Source: Vibrio sp. STUT-A11
Lineage (GTDB): Bacteria; Pseudomonadota; Gammaproteobacteria; Enterobacterales; Vibrionaceae
Assembly: GCF_026000435.1 (NCBI RefSeq)
Contig: NZ_AP026763.1
Span: forward strand, 496,001-560,000
Length of the DNA stretch: 64,000 bases
Direction of reading: 5' to 3'
Positions 16,066 to 26,127 of the stretch are shown here, piece after piece (position 1 is the first letter of the stretch; every line of letters begins with the position of its first letter). The notes beneath the pieces were generated by a model. That model worked only from the letters and a program-made list of their open reading frames with translations, was not told the origin of the DNA and did no database searches. The position numbers and the translations under genes are program-made.

Positions 16066-17020
16066 TAACGAATTCGATATCGATGCATACTTTGCATCAC
16101 ATGGTGAAGCGAGTTCACCAGAAAACCAGCACTGTGGCTTTATCGCTATTGTTGGGCGTCCAAACGTGGGTAAATCAACGCTTCTGAACAAGATTTTAGG
16201 TCAGAAGATTTCGATTACTTCTCGCAAGCCGCAAACCACACGCCACCGTATTATGGGTGTGGACACTGACGGTGACTATCAGGCGATTTATGTCGATACA
16301 CCTGGACTTCATATTGAAGAAAAGCGTGCTATCAACCGTTTGATGAACCGTGCGGCAAACTCTTCGTTGAGTGACGTGAACTTGGTGTTCTTCTTAGTTG
16401 ACGGTACCCATTGGACCAAAGACGACGAGATGGTACTGACGAAGTTACAGAAATCGAACTTCCCGGTTGTACTGTGTGTCAACAAAGTCGACAACGTACA
16501 AGATCGCAACGAAGTGATGCTGCACATGGCGGACATGTCTAAGAAAATGGACTTTGTCGACGTTGTGCCAATTTCAGCGAAGCAGGGTAAGAACATTGAT
16601 GTACTGCGTAAACATGTACGCGATCACTTACCTGTAGCGACGCATCACTTCCCAGAAGAGTACGTGACAGACCGTTCACAGCGCTTTATGGCATCCGAAA
16701 TCGTGCGTGAGAAACTGATGCGTTTCACGGGTGAGGAACTACCTTACTCTGTGACGGTAGAGATTGAACGTTTCGATTACAACCCGGAAACCGATGGCTT
16801 CCATATCAATGCCCTGATTCTGGTTGAACGTAATGGTCAGAAGAAAATGGTGATCGGTAAAGGTGGCGAGAAGATCAAAACCATCGGCCGTGAAGCTCGT
16901 CTGGATATGGAAGAGCTGTTTGGTCGTAAGGTTTATCTCGAGACCTGGGTTAAAGTGAAATCTGGTTGGGCTGACGACGAACGTGCGCTGCGCTCGCTGG
17001 GTTACATCGACGATCTATAA
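16058..17020 (+). CDS. era: GTPase Era
   Basis: An essential GTPase that binds the 3' end of 16S rRNA in 30S assembly. G1 is GRPNVGKSTLLNK (about residues 32-44), G3 DTPGL near 79, G4 NKVD near 146, and the C-terminal KH domain carries VIGKGGEKIKTIGREAR (about 267-283). The 320 residues include about 20 extra N-terminal ones relative to E. coli Era (301). The start overlaps rnc, supporting co-translation. Confidence 0.97.
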   Translation: MADNEFDIDAYFASHGEASSPENQHCGFIAIVGRPNVGKSTLLNKILGQKISITSRKPQTTRHRIMGVDTDGDYQAIYVDTPGLHIEEKRAINRLMNRAANSSLSDVNLVFFLVDGTHWTKDDEMVLTKLQKSNFPVVLCVNKVDNVQDRNEVMLHMADMSKKMDFVDVVPISAKQGKNIDVLRKHVRDHLPVATHHFPEEYVTDRSQRFMASEIVREKLMRFTGEELPYSVTVEIERFDYNPETDGFHINALILVERNGQKKMVIGKGGEKIKTIGREARLDMEELFGRKVYLETWVKVKSGWADDERALRSLGYIDDL

Positions 17021-17058
17021 ACTTGAAGCGAAGCCACTTCGCTCCAACATCGATTAGA

Positions 17059-17090
17059 ATAAGGAGCCGCTTGGCTCCTTATTTTTTATT
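17059..17090 (+). terminator. Terminator after era
   Basis: AAGGAGCC-GCTT-GGCTCCTT is followed by ATTTTTTATTTT. It separates era from recO, so recO-pdxJ-acpS may have their own promoter in the short gap that follows. Confidence 0.85.
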
Positions 17091-17112
17091 TTAGATAGGC
17101 ACACCGATATAG

Positions 17113-17844
17113 ATGAGCAACCAGTCCTCTGAAGGCTTACAACGCTGCTTTGTTTTGCACCGAAGACCTTACAGTGAATCGAGCTTAATTCTTGATGTTT
17201 TCAGTGAGGAGTATGGCCGCATCACATTGATGGCCAAAGGCGCGCGTAGCAAACGTTCCAATCTGAAAGGGGCGCTACAGCCATTCACACCACTGTTACT
17301 AAAATGGTCAGGCAAAGGGTCAATGAAAACCTTAAGACAGGCCGAACCTATTAGCCTTGGCTTACCCTTAACAGGAATCAACCTTTACTCTGCTATGTAC
17401 GTTAATGAATTGATTGGACGTGTATTGATGGCAGAAGTGCCAATGCCAGCCTTGTTTCACGATTATCTGCATGCATTAACCGAGCTGGCTCAGTGTGATA
17501 ATCCTGAGCCAGCACTGCGACGATTTGAACTGGCCTTACTTTCTACGATGGGGTACGGCGTCGACTTTATGCACTGTGCAGGAACAGGTGAACCTGTCGA
17601 AGCGGACATGACTTACCGTTATCGTGAGCAGAAGGGATTTATTGCTTCAGTAAGGCGTGACAACCTGACATTTTTAGGTAATGAATTGATTGCAATCAGT
17701 GAGCGGCGCTTCGTCACTAAAGAGCAGTTAAAAGCGGCAAAACGCTTTACACGTATAGCCTTAAAGCCGTATCTTGGCGGCAAACCTTTAAAAAGTCGTG
17801 AATTGTTTATTCACACACCCAGAGCACGGAGTAATGGAAAATGA
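17113..17844 (+). CDS. recO: DNA repair protein RecO
   Basis: A RecFOR-pathway mediator that loads RecA on SSB-coated gaps. The 243 residues begin with an OB fold containing CFVLHRRPYSESSLILDVF (about 12-30) and GRITLMAKGARSKRS. The C-terminal helical part has FELALLSTMGYGVDF. The zinc-finger cysteines typical of other RecO lineages are not evident, as in enteric RecO. Its end overlaps the pdxJ start by four bases. Confidence 0.94.
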   Translation: MSNQSSEGLQRCFVLHRRPYSESSLILDVFSEEYGRITLMAKGARSKRSNLKGALQPFTPLLLKWSGKGSMKTLRQAEPISLGLPLTGINLYSAMYVNELIGRVLMAEVPMPALFHDYLHALTELAQCDNPEPALRRFELALLSTMGYGVDFMHCAGTGEPVEADMTYRYREQKGFIASVRRDNLTFLGNELIAISERRFVTKEQLKAAKRFTRIALKPYLGGKPLKSRELFIHTPRARSNGK

Positions 17845-18572
17845 GCTCAATCTATTTAGGCGTTAATATCGATCATATAGCTACTTTACGTAATGCACGT
17901 GGTACAAAATATCCGGATCCGGTGCATGCTGCTGAAATTGCAGAGCGAGCGGGTGCCGATGGTATCACCATTCACTTGCGTGAAGATCGCCGACATATTT
18001 TGGACCGTGATGTGCGTATCCTGCGTGAAACTCTACAGACGCGCATGAACCTAGAGATGGCCGTAACCGATGAAATGGTTGATATTGCGCTGAAAACCAA
18101 GCCTGAGTTCGTTTGTTTAGTACCAGAGAAGCGTGAAGAGCTGACGACAGAAGGCGGCCTGGATGTGGTTGGTCAACTGGCTAAAGTGAAGGCGGCAACG
18201 GAGAAACTGACCGAAGCGGGTATTAAAGTTTCTCTGTTTATCGATGCAGACCGTCAACAGATTGATGCAGCAAAGCAATGTGGCGCGCCTTATATTGAAC
18301 TGCACACTGGTCACTATGCTGATGCGACGACTGAGGAAGAGCAGCAAGCTGAACTGAAAAAAATTGCAGCTGGCGCAAGCTATGCTGACGATCTGGGCAT
18401 CATCGTTAATGCGGGTCATGGTTTGACTTACCATAACGTTGCCCCTATTGCTGCGTTACCAGAAATCTACGAACTAAATATTGGTCACTCTATCATTGGC
18501 CGCGCGGTCTTCGATGGCTTAGAGAAAGCGGTTGCTGATATGAAAGCTTTGATGATCGAAGCTCGCAAGTAA
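17841..18572 (+). CDS. pdxJ: Pyridoxine 5'-phosphate synthase
   Basis: Last step of de novo vitamin B6 synthesis: condenses 3-amino-2-oxopropyl phosphate with deoxyxylulose 5-phosphate. The TIM-barrel protein of 243 residues begins LGVNIDHIATLRNARGT (about 5-21) and has ITIHLREDRRHI (about 43-54), FVCLVPEKREELTTEGG near 91-107 and the C-terminal ELNIGHSIIGRAVFDGL. It is coupled to recO and lies 12 bases before acpS, a conserved trio. Confidence 0.97.
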   Translation: MSSIYLGVNIDHIATLRNARGTKYPDPVHAAEIAERAGADGITIHLREDRRHILDRDVRILRETLQTRMNLEMAVTDEMVDIALKTKPEFVCLVPEKREELTTEGGLDVVGQLAKVKAATEKLTEAGIKVSLFIDADRQQIDAAKQCGAPYIELHTGHYADATTEEEQQAELKKIAAGASYADDLGIIVNAGHGLTYHNVAPIAALPEIYELNIGHSIIGRAVFDGLEKAVADMKALMIEARK

Positions 18573-18584
18573 TCAGGCATACGA

Positions 18585-18965
18585 ATGGCTATTTTAGGTT
18601 TAGGCACCGACATCGCGGAAATTGAGCGTATTGAAAAAGCGCTGGATCGCACTGGAGAGTCATTTGCTCAGCGCATTCTTTGTGAAGAAGAGATGGTTAA
18701 GTTTTCACAGCTAAAGCAACAAGGGCGTTACCTTGCCAAACGTTTTGCTGCGAAAGAAGCGGCGTCAAAAGCATTGGGGACGGGTATCGCCAAAGGCGTG
18801 ACCTTTCACGACTTTTGTGTGACTAACGATGAACTGGGGAAGCCTGTAATTTCCTTGTCTGGTACGGCACAGAAAATAGCTCAAAAATTGGGGGTGAACC
18901 ATGTTCACCTTTCGATCTCCGACGAGAGACATTACGCTGTTGCGACCGTGATTTTAGAGTCCTGA
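18585..18965 (+). CDS. acpS: Holo-[acyl-carrier-protein] synthase
   Basis: Transfers 4'-phosphopantetheine from CoA to ACP. The 126-residue product starts AILGLGTDIAEIERIE (Asp8 of the Mg site is in LGTDIAE) and has RFAAKEAASKALGTGI (about 54-69), the second signature. The C-terminus VHLSISDERHYAVATVILE is standard. Last gene before a terminator. Confidence 0.96.
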   Translation: MAILGLGTDIAEIERIEKALDRTGESFAQRILCEEEMVKFSQLKQQGRYLAKRFAAKEAASKALGTGIAKGVTFHDFCVTNDELGKPVISLSGTAQKIAQKLGVNHVHLSISDERHYAVATVILES

Positions 18966-18988
18966 TCTAAAGCCAGATAAAACACCTA

Positions 18989-19022
18989 AATGCCGCTCAT
19001 TTAGCATGGAGCGGCATCTTTA
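18989..19022 (+). terminator. Terminator after acpS
   Basis: ATGCCGCTC and GAGCGGCAT pair across a nine-base loop, followed by CTTTAG. The T tract is short, but the stem is strong and the next gene is convergent. Confidence 0.65.
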
Positions 19023-19045
19023 GAACAGGCATTAGCACTACCCAG

Positions 19046-19177
19046 TCATCCTGAACTGCGACGAAGGAGCGTGATTCAGGATCTACTATCCAAGCACTTT
19101 GTTGCTGCAACAATATTTAGAACTTCTCAGCGCACTGATATTAGATTCCTAGTCTCGCTAGGGCTCGCTGGAATGAC
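19046..19177. repeat. Intergenic repeat, family 2, copy a
   Basis: A 132-base element begins GTCATCCTGAAC and ends GCTGGAATGAC, so its ends are short imperfect inverted repeats. A second copy (36944-37076) shares the left block CATCCTGAAC...GATTCAGGATC and the right block AGATTCCTAGTCTCGCTA...GCTCGCTGGAATGAC, with a diverged centre. It has no coding capacity and resembles a MITE-like element. Both copies lie between convergent genes just after a terminator. Confidence 0.7.
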
Positions 19178-19248
19178 CCGATGAGAGTCCTTAAGCGAAA
19201 GGCATTTGAGCACATTGCTCTGGCTTTTTTACTTAAGTAACCAGTAGA

Positions 19249-22050
19249 TTACTGTTCCAGGTAGAGTTTAGCCGTGGTCGTGACCTTAATCATTTCATCT
19301 TGTAGCTCAAACATTTCGGGCTCAATGTCGTCAAGTTCCGCGCCTGAGCGAAGTGCCTGCTCCAGCGTCGCACACAATGACTTTAACCTTGGCACACCGC
19401 AATACGAGCTACTGCCGTGCAGCTTGTGAATGACATGAATGAGCTCTTCACGGGCAAAGCTTTCTTCTTCTAGGGCTTGAGCAACCACATCATCCACTTC
19501 AGGGATAAAGTCGATTAACATGCGCAGCATATCTTTGGCCAAATCTTCTTTATTCGCACTCTGTTTCAACGCGGCTTGCCAATCGATAATGACATCTTGA
19601 TGAGCTTTTTCTGTTGCGCTTACCGCTTCACTTTCTTGTTCATCAATGTAAGACGGCGTGACTTTACCAATGCTGTCTGCGCAGGCATTTGGGTTCCAGT
19701 GAACCAAAACCTGTTGCAGCACGTGTTCTTCAATTGGTTTGGTCAGGTAATCATCCATACCCGCGGCGAGGAGACGATCACGCTCACCCGCCATCGCATG
19801 GGCGGTTACCGCGATGACAGGCGTATCTTTGTTGAGCTCAATCTGCTTGATATGCTTACAGGCGGTCACCCCATCCATATGTGGCATTTGGATGTCCATG
19901 AATACCATGTCGTACTTTTTCTCGGTCGCCAGATTCACTGCTTGTTGACCGTTACTGCATGCGGTCACGGTTTCAACACGCTCTTTCAGTAGGGCTGAAA
20001 TAAGCTTTAAATTGGCCGGATTGTCGTCAACTGCTAAAACATGCAACGGTAAACGTTCTTCCTCTACGCTCTTAATTGGCGCACTCAGAAGAGGTTGAGG
20101 CGATTCAACATGTTCGCTGATCAGGCTTTGTAGCAATCGGCGGCGTGACAGAGGTTTGGTCAAGCACTGGATGTGATGTTCCGTCATGATTTGATCAGCA
20201 AGAGCAAGCTCTGTACTTGGTGTCCCCATGATCACACTTGGCGCCATCTGCTTCGCTTGTTCTATCCAAGCTTGGACCGATTGCTCATCATAAGTCTGGT
20301 TTGCAGCCAAATTGAGTAACACGTAATCGTAGTGCTCATTCGCTTCAGGTAACGTTGAGCGATAAGTCACTAGGATACCCTCCTGACTCAGGATCTGTTG
20401 TGTTACCGATGCCGCCTGCATATTTGGCTCTACCAATAACAACTGTTTGCCTGTAAGCAGTTCAATCTCGATTAGATCGCTCATCGGCATTTCTGTCGAG
20501 TTGAGGCGTAGAGTAAACCAGAAAGTGGACCCCTGGTGCAAGCGACTGGTCAGGCTGATTTCCCCACCCATCTGGCTAACCAGTTTCTGAGTAATGACCA
20601 GACCAAGACCTGTACCACCATAACGGCGTGAGATGCTGGCATCGGCTTGGCTAAATGCCTGGAAGAGTTGCGCTTGCTGACGTTCTGAAATACCAATACC
20701 GGTATCGCGAACCATAAATTGCAACTCAACCGAGTCACCGGACTGAGAACGCATCTCGACACTGATGTCGATGTTGCCGCGCTCAGTAAATTTGATCGAG
20801 TTTCCGACCAGATTGGTCAGGACTTGTTGAATACGCAGCGGATCGCCAATCAAACCGGATGGGATTTTCGGATCCACTTTGAGTGTGATTTCCAGCCCTT
20901 TCTCATGGGCACTGGTCGCTTGAAGGTTAACGACTTCTTCCAGACTTTCACGGAAATCAAACGGAATGTTTTCCAGAGCCAGCTTACCCGCTTCCAGTTT
21001 AGAAAAGTCGAGGATATCGTTAATTATGTTCAGCAGGTTGTTTGCCGATTTTTCGATAGTTTGCAGGTAATCCGTCTGACTATTAGAAAGTTGCGTTTTG
21101 AGCATCTGGCGCGTAAAGCCAATCACGCCGTTCAGCGGGGTACGCAGTTCGTGCGACATATTGGCCAGGAACTCTGATTTTACACGCGCGGCTTCTTGTG
21201 CTCGTTTCTTCGCGATGTCTAACTCAACGTTCTGGATTTCCAGCTGTTCTAAGGTTTCACGTAGGTCAGAGGTTGCCTGATCGATACTGTGTTGCATCTC
21301 GACGTGGTATTCCGAAAGTGAGACGGCCATGGCGTTGATACCATTTTTCAGCTGATCAAGCTCACCGTGCATTTTCCCTTCGATACGAACATCCAGGTGG
21401 CCGCGTCGAATACGGTCTACCACATTTTTCATGTGTGTGATCGGCTGAGTCACATCATGCATTAAACGGGAGGCGAATACACTGGCAAGGCCGAGGCCTA
21501 AAATCAGCACCAAAAAGGCAGAGAAGACTTCCTGATATTGTTGAAGGCGCAGAGACGAGAGATCCAGCTCCACGGCAATGTAGCCTATGGATTTGGTCGC
21601 TTGGCTTTTATTAGACAGATCCGTCAGGTAGTGCCCTTCAGATAAGATAGGCACACGCAAAATCAGGTAATTATCGTAGATTTCCGAATTTCCCAGTTGT
21701 GGGATAGGCTTATCTTTCGGAAACATCAACGCTTCGAAATTAGGGTGGAAGTTTGAGGTGACAAACAGTTCATGATGCGCGTCGAAAACGGCAATACTTC
21801 GAACCAGTTTCGAGTTTTTGCGGTGAGCGTAGCTGATAAGGCGTCGGACTGCTTCACGGCTTTCTGTCAGTAGGTGAGATTCACTGGCAATCGCTAGCGG
21901 TTCGATGATGCTATTACCCGTGGTGATAACTTGTTTCTCAAGATCCTGGTAGCGGTTAAATGAGAAAAAGCCGCTCAGCAATAAGCCAATAATGAGAGTG
22001 GGAGCGAGAGTCAGCGTAATTACACGTGCTCGTAAGCCATATCTGGTCAT
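19249..22050 (-). CDS. barA: Hybrid sensor histidine kinase BarA (VarS/GacS)
   Basis: The tripartite kinase that, through UvrY/VarA and the CsrB-type RNAs, relieves CsrA control. The 933 residues show, in order, a membrane helix (12-32), a periplasmic sensor, a second helix (about 177-195), HAMP, a HisKA site with His300 in SHELRTPLNG, the ATPase N/G boxes (NLVGNSIKFTERG, GTGLGLVIT), a receiver with MDIQMPHMDG (phosphoacceptor Asp) and an HPt domain with HKLHGSSSYCG near residue 870. csrA, the end target of this pathway, is also in the window. It is divergent from rlmD. Confidence 0.95.
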   Translation of the reverse strand: MTRYGLRARVITLTLAPTLIIGLLLSGFFSFNRYQDLEKQVITTGNSIIEPLAIASESHLLTESREAVRRLISYAHRKNSKLVRSIAVFDAHHELFVTSNFHPNFEALMFPKDKPIPQLGNSEIYDNYLILRVPILSEGHYLTDLSNKSQATKSIGYIAVELDLSSLRLQQYQEVFSAFLVLILGLGLASVFASRLMHDVTQPITHMKNVVDRIRRGHLDVRIEGKMHGELDQLKNGINAMAVSLSEYHVEMQHSIDQATSDLRETLEQLEIQNVELDIAKKRAQEAARVKSEFLANMSHELRTPLNGVIGFTRQMLKTQLSNSQTDYLQTIEKSANNLLNIINDILDFSKLEAGKLALENIPFDFRESLEEVVNLQATSAHEKGLEITLKVDPKIPSGLIGDPLRIQQVLTNLVGNSIKFTERGNIDISVEMRSQSGDSVELQFMVRDTGIGISERQQAQLFQAFSQADASISRRYGGTGLGLVITQKLVSQMGGEISLTSRLHQGSTFWFTLRLNSTEMPMSDLIEIELLTGKQLLLVEPNMQAASVTQQILSQEGILVTYRSTLPEANEHYDYVLLNLAANQTYDEQSVQAWIEQAKQMAPSVIMGTPSTELALADQIMTEHHIQCLTKPLSRRRLLQSLISEHVESPQPLLSAPIKSVEEERLPLHVLAVDDNPANLKLISALLKERVETVTACSNGQQAVNLATEKKYDMVFMDIQMPHMDGVTACKHIKQIELNKDTPVIAVTAHAMAGERDRLLAAGMDDYLTKPIEEHVLQQVLVHWNPNACADSIGKVTPSYIDEQESEAVSATEKAHQDVIIDWQAALKQSANKEDLAKDMLRMLIDFIPEVDDVVAQALEEESFAREELIHVIHKLHGSSSYCGVPRLKSLCATLEQALRSGAELDDIEPEMFELQDEMIKVTTTAKLYLEQ

Positions 22051-22241
22051 GTTATCTAATTACATCGGAGTCTGGATATGGGAAAATAACGCATTATTTC
22101 TCAAGCGCACGATAAGCCTTGAGTAAAGAAGTGACGTCACCGAATAAACGGTAAGCATAATCAAGTCACTCGAATCACACAACGGCTGCAATCAAGAATA
22201 GTGAAGCCGTAGGGCAATTAGACACAAATCAGGCACAGAGC

Positions 22242-23561
22242 ATGGCACGCATCTTTCAACCGAAAAAGAAAACCCAACTCAACACTCGTCACCAGCAGGT
22301 GCACGTTGAACGTTTGGATCATCATGGCGCGGGTATCGCCTACCTAAAGAGAAAGCCGCTATTTATTGATGGCGCGCTGCCCGGTGAGGAAGTGGTGACA
22401 CAGCTGGTGGAAGAGAAAAGTAAGTTTGCCCGCGGTAAGCTGATCAAAATTTTGCAGCCAAGTGACACTCGTGCTGAACCATTCTGTCCGCATTACCATG
22501 AGTGTGGTGGTTGTGATTTACAGCATTTGGATTATGACCAACAATTGACGCACAAACAGCAGACGCTGCGTCAGTTGATGCGAAAATTTGCCGGCAGTGA
22601 TATCGAGCTTGATGCTCCAGTATTGGGGGAGCAGCGACAGTACCGACGTCGTGCTCGTGTAAGTCTGTTGGTGGATAAAAAGACTCGCCAACTGCATTTT
22701 GGTTTTCGCAAAAAGCAAAGTAAACAGATTGCTCAGGTGACCGATTGCCCTGTGTTAGCTCCACAGTTGAACATTTTACTTCCGGAGATTTACGCGGAGT
22801 TAAAGCAATTTAAAAAGCCAGAGCAGCTTGGTCACGTTGAGCTGGTTTTAGGCGATAACGGGCCTTGTATTACGCTGCGCCACATGAGTAATTTGACTGA
22901 ACCGGAAGTTGAGGCTTTGGTTAAGCTTGCTGAGCGTCATAGCGCCACGTTGTACCTGATGCCACAGACTGATCAGCTTGATTTAGTTACAGGCGAAACG
23001 CCGTTTTATGAAGAAGCGGGCGTAAAAGTGCCATTTACGCCCAATAACTTTATTCAGGTCAACCAAGCGGTAAATCAAAAAATGGTGGCGCAGGCTATCC
23101 AGTGGTTAGACCCGCAAGACTGCGATCGAGTGTTAGATTTGTTCTGTGGGCTGGGTAACTTTAGCTTGCCAATCGCTAAGTTGGCGAAATACGTTGTGGG
23201 TATAGAGGGGGTCGCTGAAATGGTAGAAAAAGCCACCAATAATGCATCCTTGAACCAAATCAACAACGCACAATTTTATCACGCTAACCTAGAGCAGGAC
23301 TTTGACGGTCAGGTTTGGGCGGCAGAGAAGTTTGATAAAGTACTGCTAGACCCAGCGCGTGCCGGGGCAAGCGGGATCATCGATCAAGTTTCCGCTCTTG
23401 GGGCTCAGCGCGTGGTTTATGTTTCTTGTAATCCTGCTACCCTTGCAAGGGACAGTCAGAGCTTAATCGAACAAGGCTACAAATTAACCAAGCTAGGTAT
23501 GCTCGATATGTTCCCGCATACCAGTCATTTAGAATCCATGGCTTTGTTTGAAAAGTCCTAG
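22242..23561 (+). CDS. rlmD: 23S rRNA (uracil-1939-C5)-methyltransferase
   Basis: An S-adenosylmethionine- and Fe-S-dependent RNA methyltransferase (formerly RumA). The 439 residues have an N-terminal TRAM domain, a 4Fe-4S cluster site (CPHYHECGGCDLQHL, about 87-101, with a later Cys in TDCPV), the SAM motif LDLFCGLGNFSLP near 302 and the catalytic cysteine in VVYVSCNPATLARD near 395. It sits between barA and relA as in E. coli. Confidence 0.96.
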   Translation: MARIFQPKKKTQLNTRHQQVHVERLDHHGAGIAYLKRKPLFIDGALPGEEVVTQLVEEKSKFARGKLIKILQPSDTRAEPFCPHYHECGGCDLQHLDYDQQLTHKQQTLRQLMRKFAGSDIELDAPVLGEQRQYRRRARVSLLVDKKTRQLHFGFRKKQSKQIAQVTDCPVLAPQLNILLPEIYAELKQFKKPEQLGHVELVLGDNGPCITLRHMSNLTEPEVEALVKLAERHSATLYLMPQTDQLDLVTGETPFYEEAGVKVPFTPNNFIQVNQAVNQKMVAQAIQWLDPQDCDRVLDLFCGLGNFSLPIAKLAKYVVGIEGVAEMVEKATNNASLNQINNAQFYHANLEQDFDGQVWAAEKFDKVLLDPARAGASGIIDQVSALGAQRVVYVSCNPATLARDSQSLIEQGYKLTKLGMLDMFPHTSHLESMALFEKS

Positions 23562-23681
23562 CAATAGGGCGTTGGCCCTTTACTTGTGGTGGGGTCAAAA
23601 AGTCAGCATAAAATGCTGACGAAAGAACTAATCTGGACGGTGTTAGTCAAACCACACGAATATAATAATTAGGACGATGAG

Positions 23682-25901
23682 ATGGTTGCGGTAAGAAGCG
23701 CGCATTTAAATCAAAACGAACAGTTTGAACTCGAGCAATGGGTGGCTAGCCTGGGGCAAGAGAAAAACACAGCAACCCGCTTAATTGAGGTTTACAGAGA
23801 CTGCCAAAACATTTTGGCCGATCACAAGCAAGCGGAATTGTTGCTGTGGCGTGGACGAGAAATGATCGAGATTCTGATCACCTTGTCGATGGATAAAGCG
23901 ACCTTAGTGGCCGCGCAACTGTTCCCATTGGTTTCAAGTGGTGCTTTCAATAGAGAACTGCTGGAAGAAAAATACAGTAAAGAAATCATAAAGCTGATTG
24001 ATGGCGTAGAGGAAATGGCTGCCATCGGTCAGCTTAATGTCTCGATGGATGGCGACGAGGCGTCGTCTCAGGTAGACAATGTGCGTCGCATGCTTCTAGC
24101 CATGGTTGATGATTTCCGCTGCGTTGTCATCAAGCTAGCAGAACGCATCTGTAACCTGATTGAAGTTAAGAAAGCGCCGGACGAAGTGCGTCGTGCTGCG
24201 GCAAAAGAGTGTGCCAACATTTATGCGCCTTTGGCAAACCGTCTTGGTATCGGCCAGCTAAAGTGGGAAATAGAAGATTACGCCTTCCGCTACCAGCAAC
24301 CAGAAACCTATAAACAAATCGCGAAGCAGCTATCTGAGCGTCGTATTGTTCGTGAGCAGTACATCAAAGATTTTGTTGAAGATCTCACCGAAGAGATGAA
24401 AGCCTCCGGTATTAATGCGGAAGTGAGTGGTCGACCAAAGCATATCTACAGTATCTGGCGAAAAATGCAGAAGAAGAGTCTGGCGTTTGACGAGTTGTTT
24501 GACGTCAGAGCGGTACGTATTATCGCCGATAAGCTACAAGACTGTTATGCCGCTTTAGGTGTTGTCCATACCAAATATAAGCACTTGCCAAGTGAGTTTG
24601 ATGACTACGTCGCGAACCCAAAACCTAACGGTTACCAATCCATCCATACTGTGATCCTTGGTCCAGAAGGGAAAACCATCGAGATCCAGATCCGAACCAA
24701 GCAAATGCATGAAGAGTCAGAGCTTGGTGTTGCCGCGCACTGGAAGTACAAAGAAGGTGCGAGCGCTCGTAGCGGCTACGATGAAAAAATCACCTGGCTG
24801 CGTAAACTTCTGGATTGGCAGGAAGAGATGTCCGACTCGGGTGAGATGTTGGATGAGCTGCGAAGTCAGGTCTTCGACGACCGCGTTTATGCCTTTACGC
24901 CTCGTGGTGATGTTGTTGATCTGCCAATGGGCGCGACGCCGCTGGATTTTGCTTATCATATTCACTCCGAAGTGGGTCATCGCTGTATTGGCGCTAAAGT
25001 TGGAGGCCGTATTGTACCGTTTACCCATAAATTGCATATGGGCGATCAGGTCGAGATCATCACCTCGAAAGAGCCCAACCCATCACGTGACTGGTTAAAT
25101 CCTTCATTAGGCTTCGTTCATTCAGGTCGAGCTCGCGCCAAGATCAATGCTTGGTTCCGCAAGCAAAGTCGAGAGAAAAACCTAGAGGCCGGTCGTGAAA
25201 TCCTAGAACACGAACTGGTCAAAATTGGCGCGACCATGAAAGATGCTGAGCATTACGCGCTTAAGCGGTTCAACGTTAGGACGCCTGATGAGTTGTTCGT
25301 TGGTGTGGGTAGTGGTGATTTACGTATTAACCAGGTCATTAACCACATCAATGCGTTGGTCAATAAGCCAACCGCAGAAGAAGAAGATCAGCAAGCGCTT
25401 GAAAAGCTTCAGGAAGCTGAGCATAAATCACCGTCCCAGAGCCGGCCGAAGAAAGACGCGGTAGTGGTGGAAGGGGTCGATAACCTAATGACACATCTTG
25501 CACGTTGTTGTCAGCCAATTCCAGGTGATGACATCAGTGGTTACATCACTCAAGGTCGCGGTATTTCAGTACACCGTAGTGACTGTGAACAGTTAGAAGA
25601 ACTGCGTCACCACGCACCAGAGCGAATCATCGATACGGTCTGGGGCAGTGGTTTTGTTGGTTCATACATTCTAACAGTACGCATAGAAGCAATGGAGAGA
25701 GGTGGCTTACTTAAAGACATTACAACTCTATTTGCCAATGAGAAAATCAAAGTCACCAGTATGAAGAACCGTGTCGATTACCGTCGACAACTAGCCATCA
25801 TGGACTTTGATCTCGAAGTGACCAATATCGAGGTGCTTTCGCGCGTTTCTAAGCGGGTTGAGCAAATAAAAGATGTTATGTCTGTAAAACGTCTCGGCTA
25901 G
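23682..25901 (+). CDS. relA: GTP pyrophosphokinase RelA
   Basis: Ribosome-linked (p)ppGpp synthetase activated by uncharged tRNA. The 739 residues comprise a degenerate HD domain at the N-terminus (the HD pair is lost, as in all RelA, so hydrolase activity is not expected), a synthetase domain with the EFDDYVANPKPNGYQSIHT site (about 306-324), a TGS domain (VYAFTPRGDVVDLPMGATPL), a Cys-containing zinc-finger domain (LARCCQPIPGD) and a C-terminal ACT domain. It lies between rlmD and mazG, the E. coli order. Confidence 0.97.
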   Translation: MVAVRSAHLNQNEQFELEQWVASLGQEKNTATRLIEVYRDCQNILADHKQAELLLWRGREMIEILITLSMDKATLVAAQLFPLVSSGAFNRELLEEKYSKEIIKLIDGVEEMAAIGQLNVSMDGDEASSQVDNVRRMLLAMVDDFRCVVIKLAERICNLIEVKKAPDEVRRAAAKECANIYAPLANRLGIGQLKWEIEDYAFRYQQPETYKQIAKQLSERRIVREQYIKDFVEDLTEEMKASGINAEVSGRPKHIYSIWRKMQKKSLAFDELFDVRAVRIIADKLQDCYAALGVVHTKYKHLPSEFDDYVANPKPNGYQSIHTVILGPEGKTIEIQIRTKQMHEESELGVAAHWKYKEGASARSGYDEKITWLRKLLDWQEEMSDSGEMLDELRSQVFDDRVYAFTPRGDVVDLPMGATPLDFAYHIHSEVGHRCIGAKVGGRIVPFTHKLHMGDQVEIITSKEPNPSRDWLNPSLGFVHSGRARAKINAWFRKQSREKNLEAGREILEHELVKIGATMKDAEHYALKRFNVRTPDELFVGVGSGDLRINQVINHINALVNKPTAEEEDQQALEKLQEAEHKSPSQSRPKKDAVVVEGVDNLMTHLARCCQPIPGDDISGYITQGRGISVHRSDCEQLEELRHHAPERIIDTVWGSGFVGSYILTVRIEAMERGGLLKDITTLFANEKIKVTSMKNRVDYRRQLAIMDFDLEVTNIEVLSRVSKRVEQIKDVMSVKRLG

Positions 25902-25906
25902 TTTTT

Positions 25907-26027
25907 ACGTCACATTTGGCTTTTTATCTGCGTTAGCTGCTCTTATATCGCTCCATCACATAGCGGGCTATGCTCAGGAGTCTCATAAGTTTGCTGCCTT
26001 GCTAAAAGAGTCAACTGTTTAGTAAAA
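25907..26027. repeat. Intergenic hairpin repeat, family 1, copy b
   Basis: The relA-mazG gap holds an inverted repeat with ends GTTTTTAC and GTAAAAAC and an inner stem TCACATAG-CGGG-CTATGCTCA. The inner core is shared with copy a in the lepB-rnc gap, while the arms differ, which suggests a family of structured elements rather than a recent transposition. Confidence 0.5.
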
Positions 26028-26127
26028 ACGTACCAATGAATCAATTTAAGGTGAGTGGTTATGCTGCTCGCCTTTTTGTTTATAGGAAGAGTTTGTTTAA
26101 GGGACTCTTTGTATTGAGGAAAAACAT

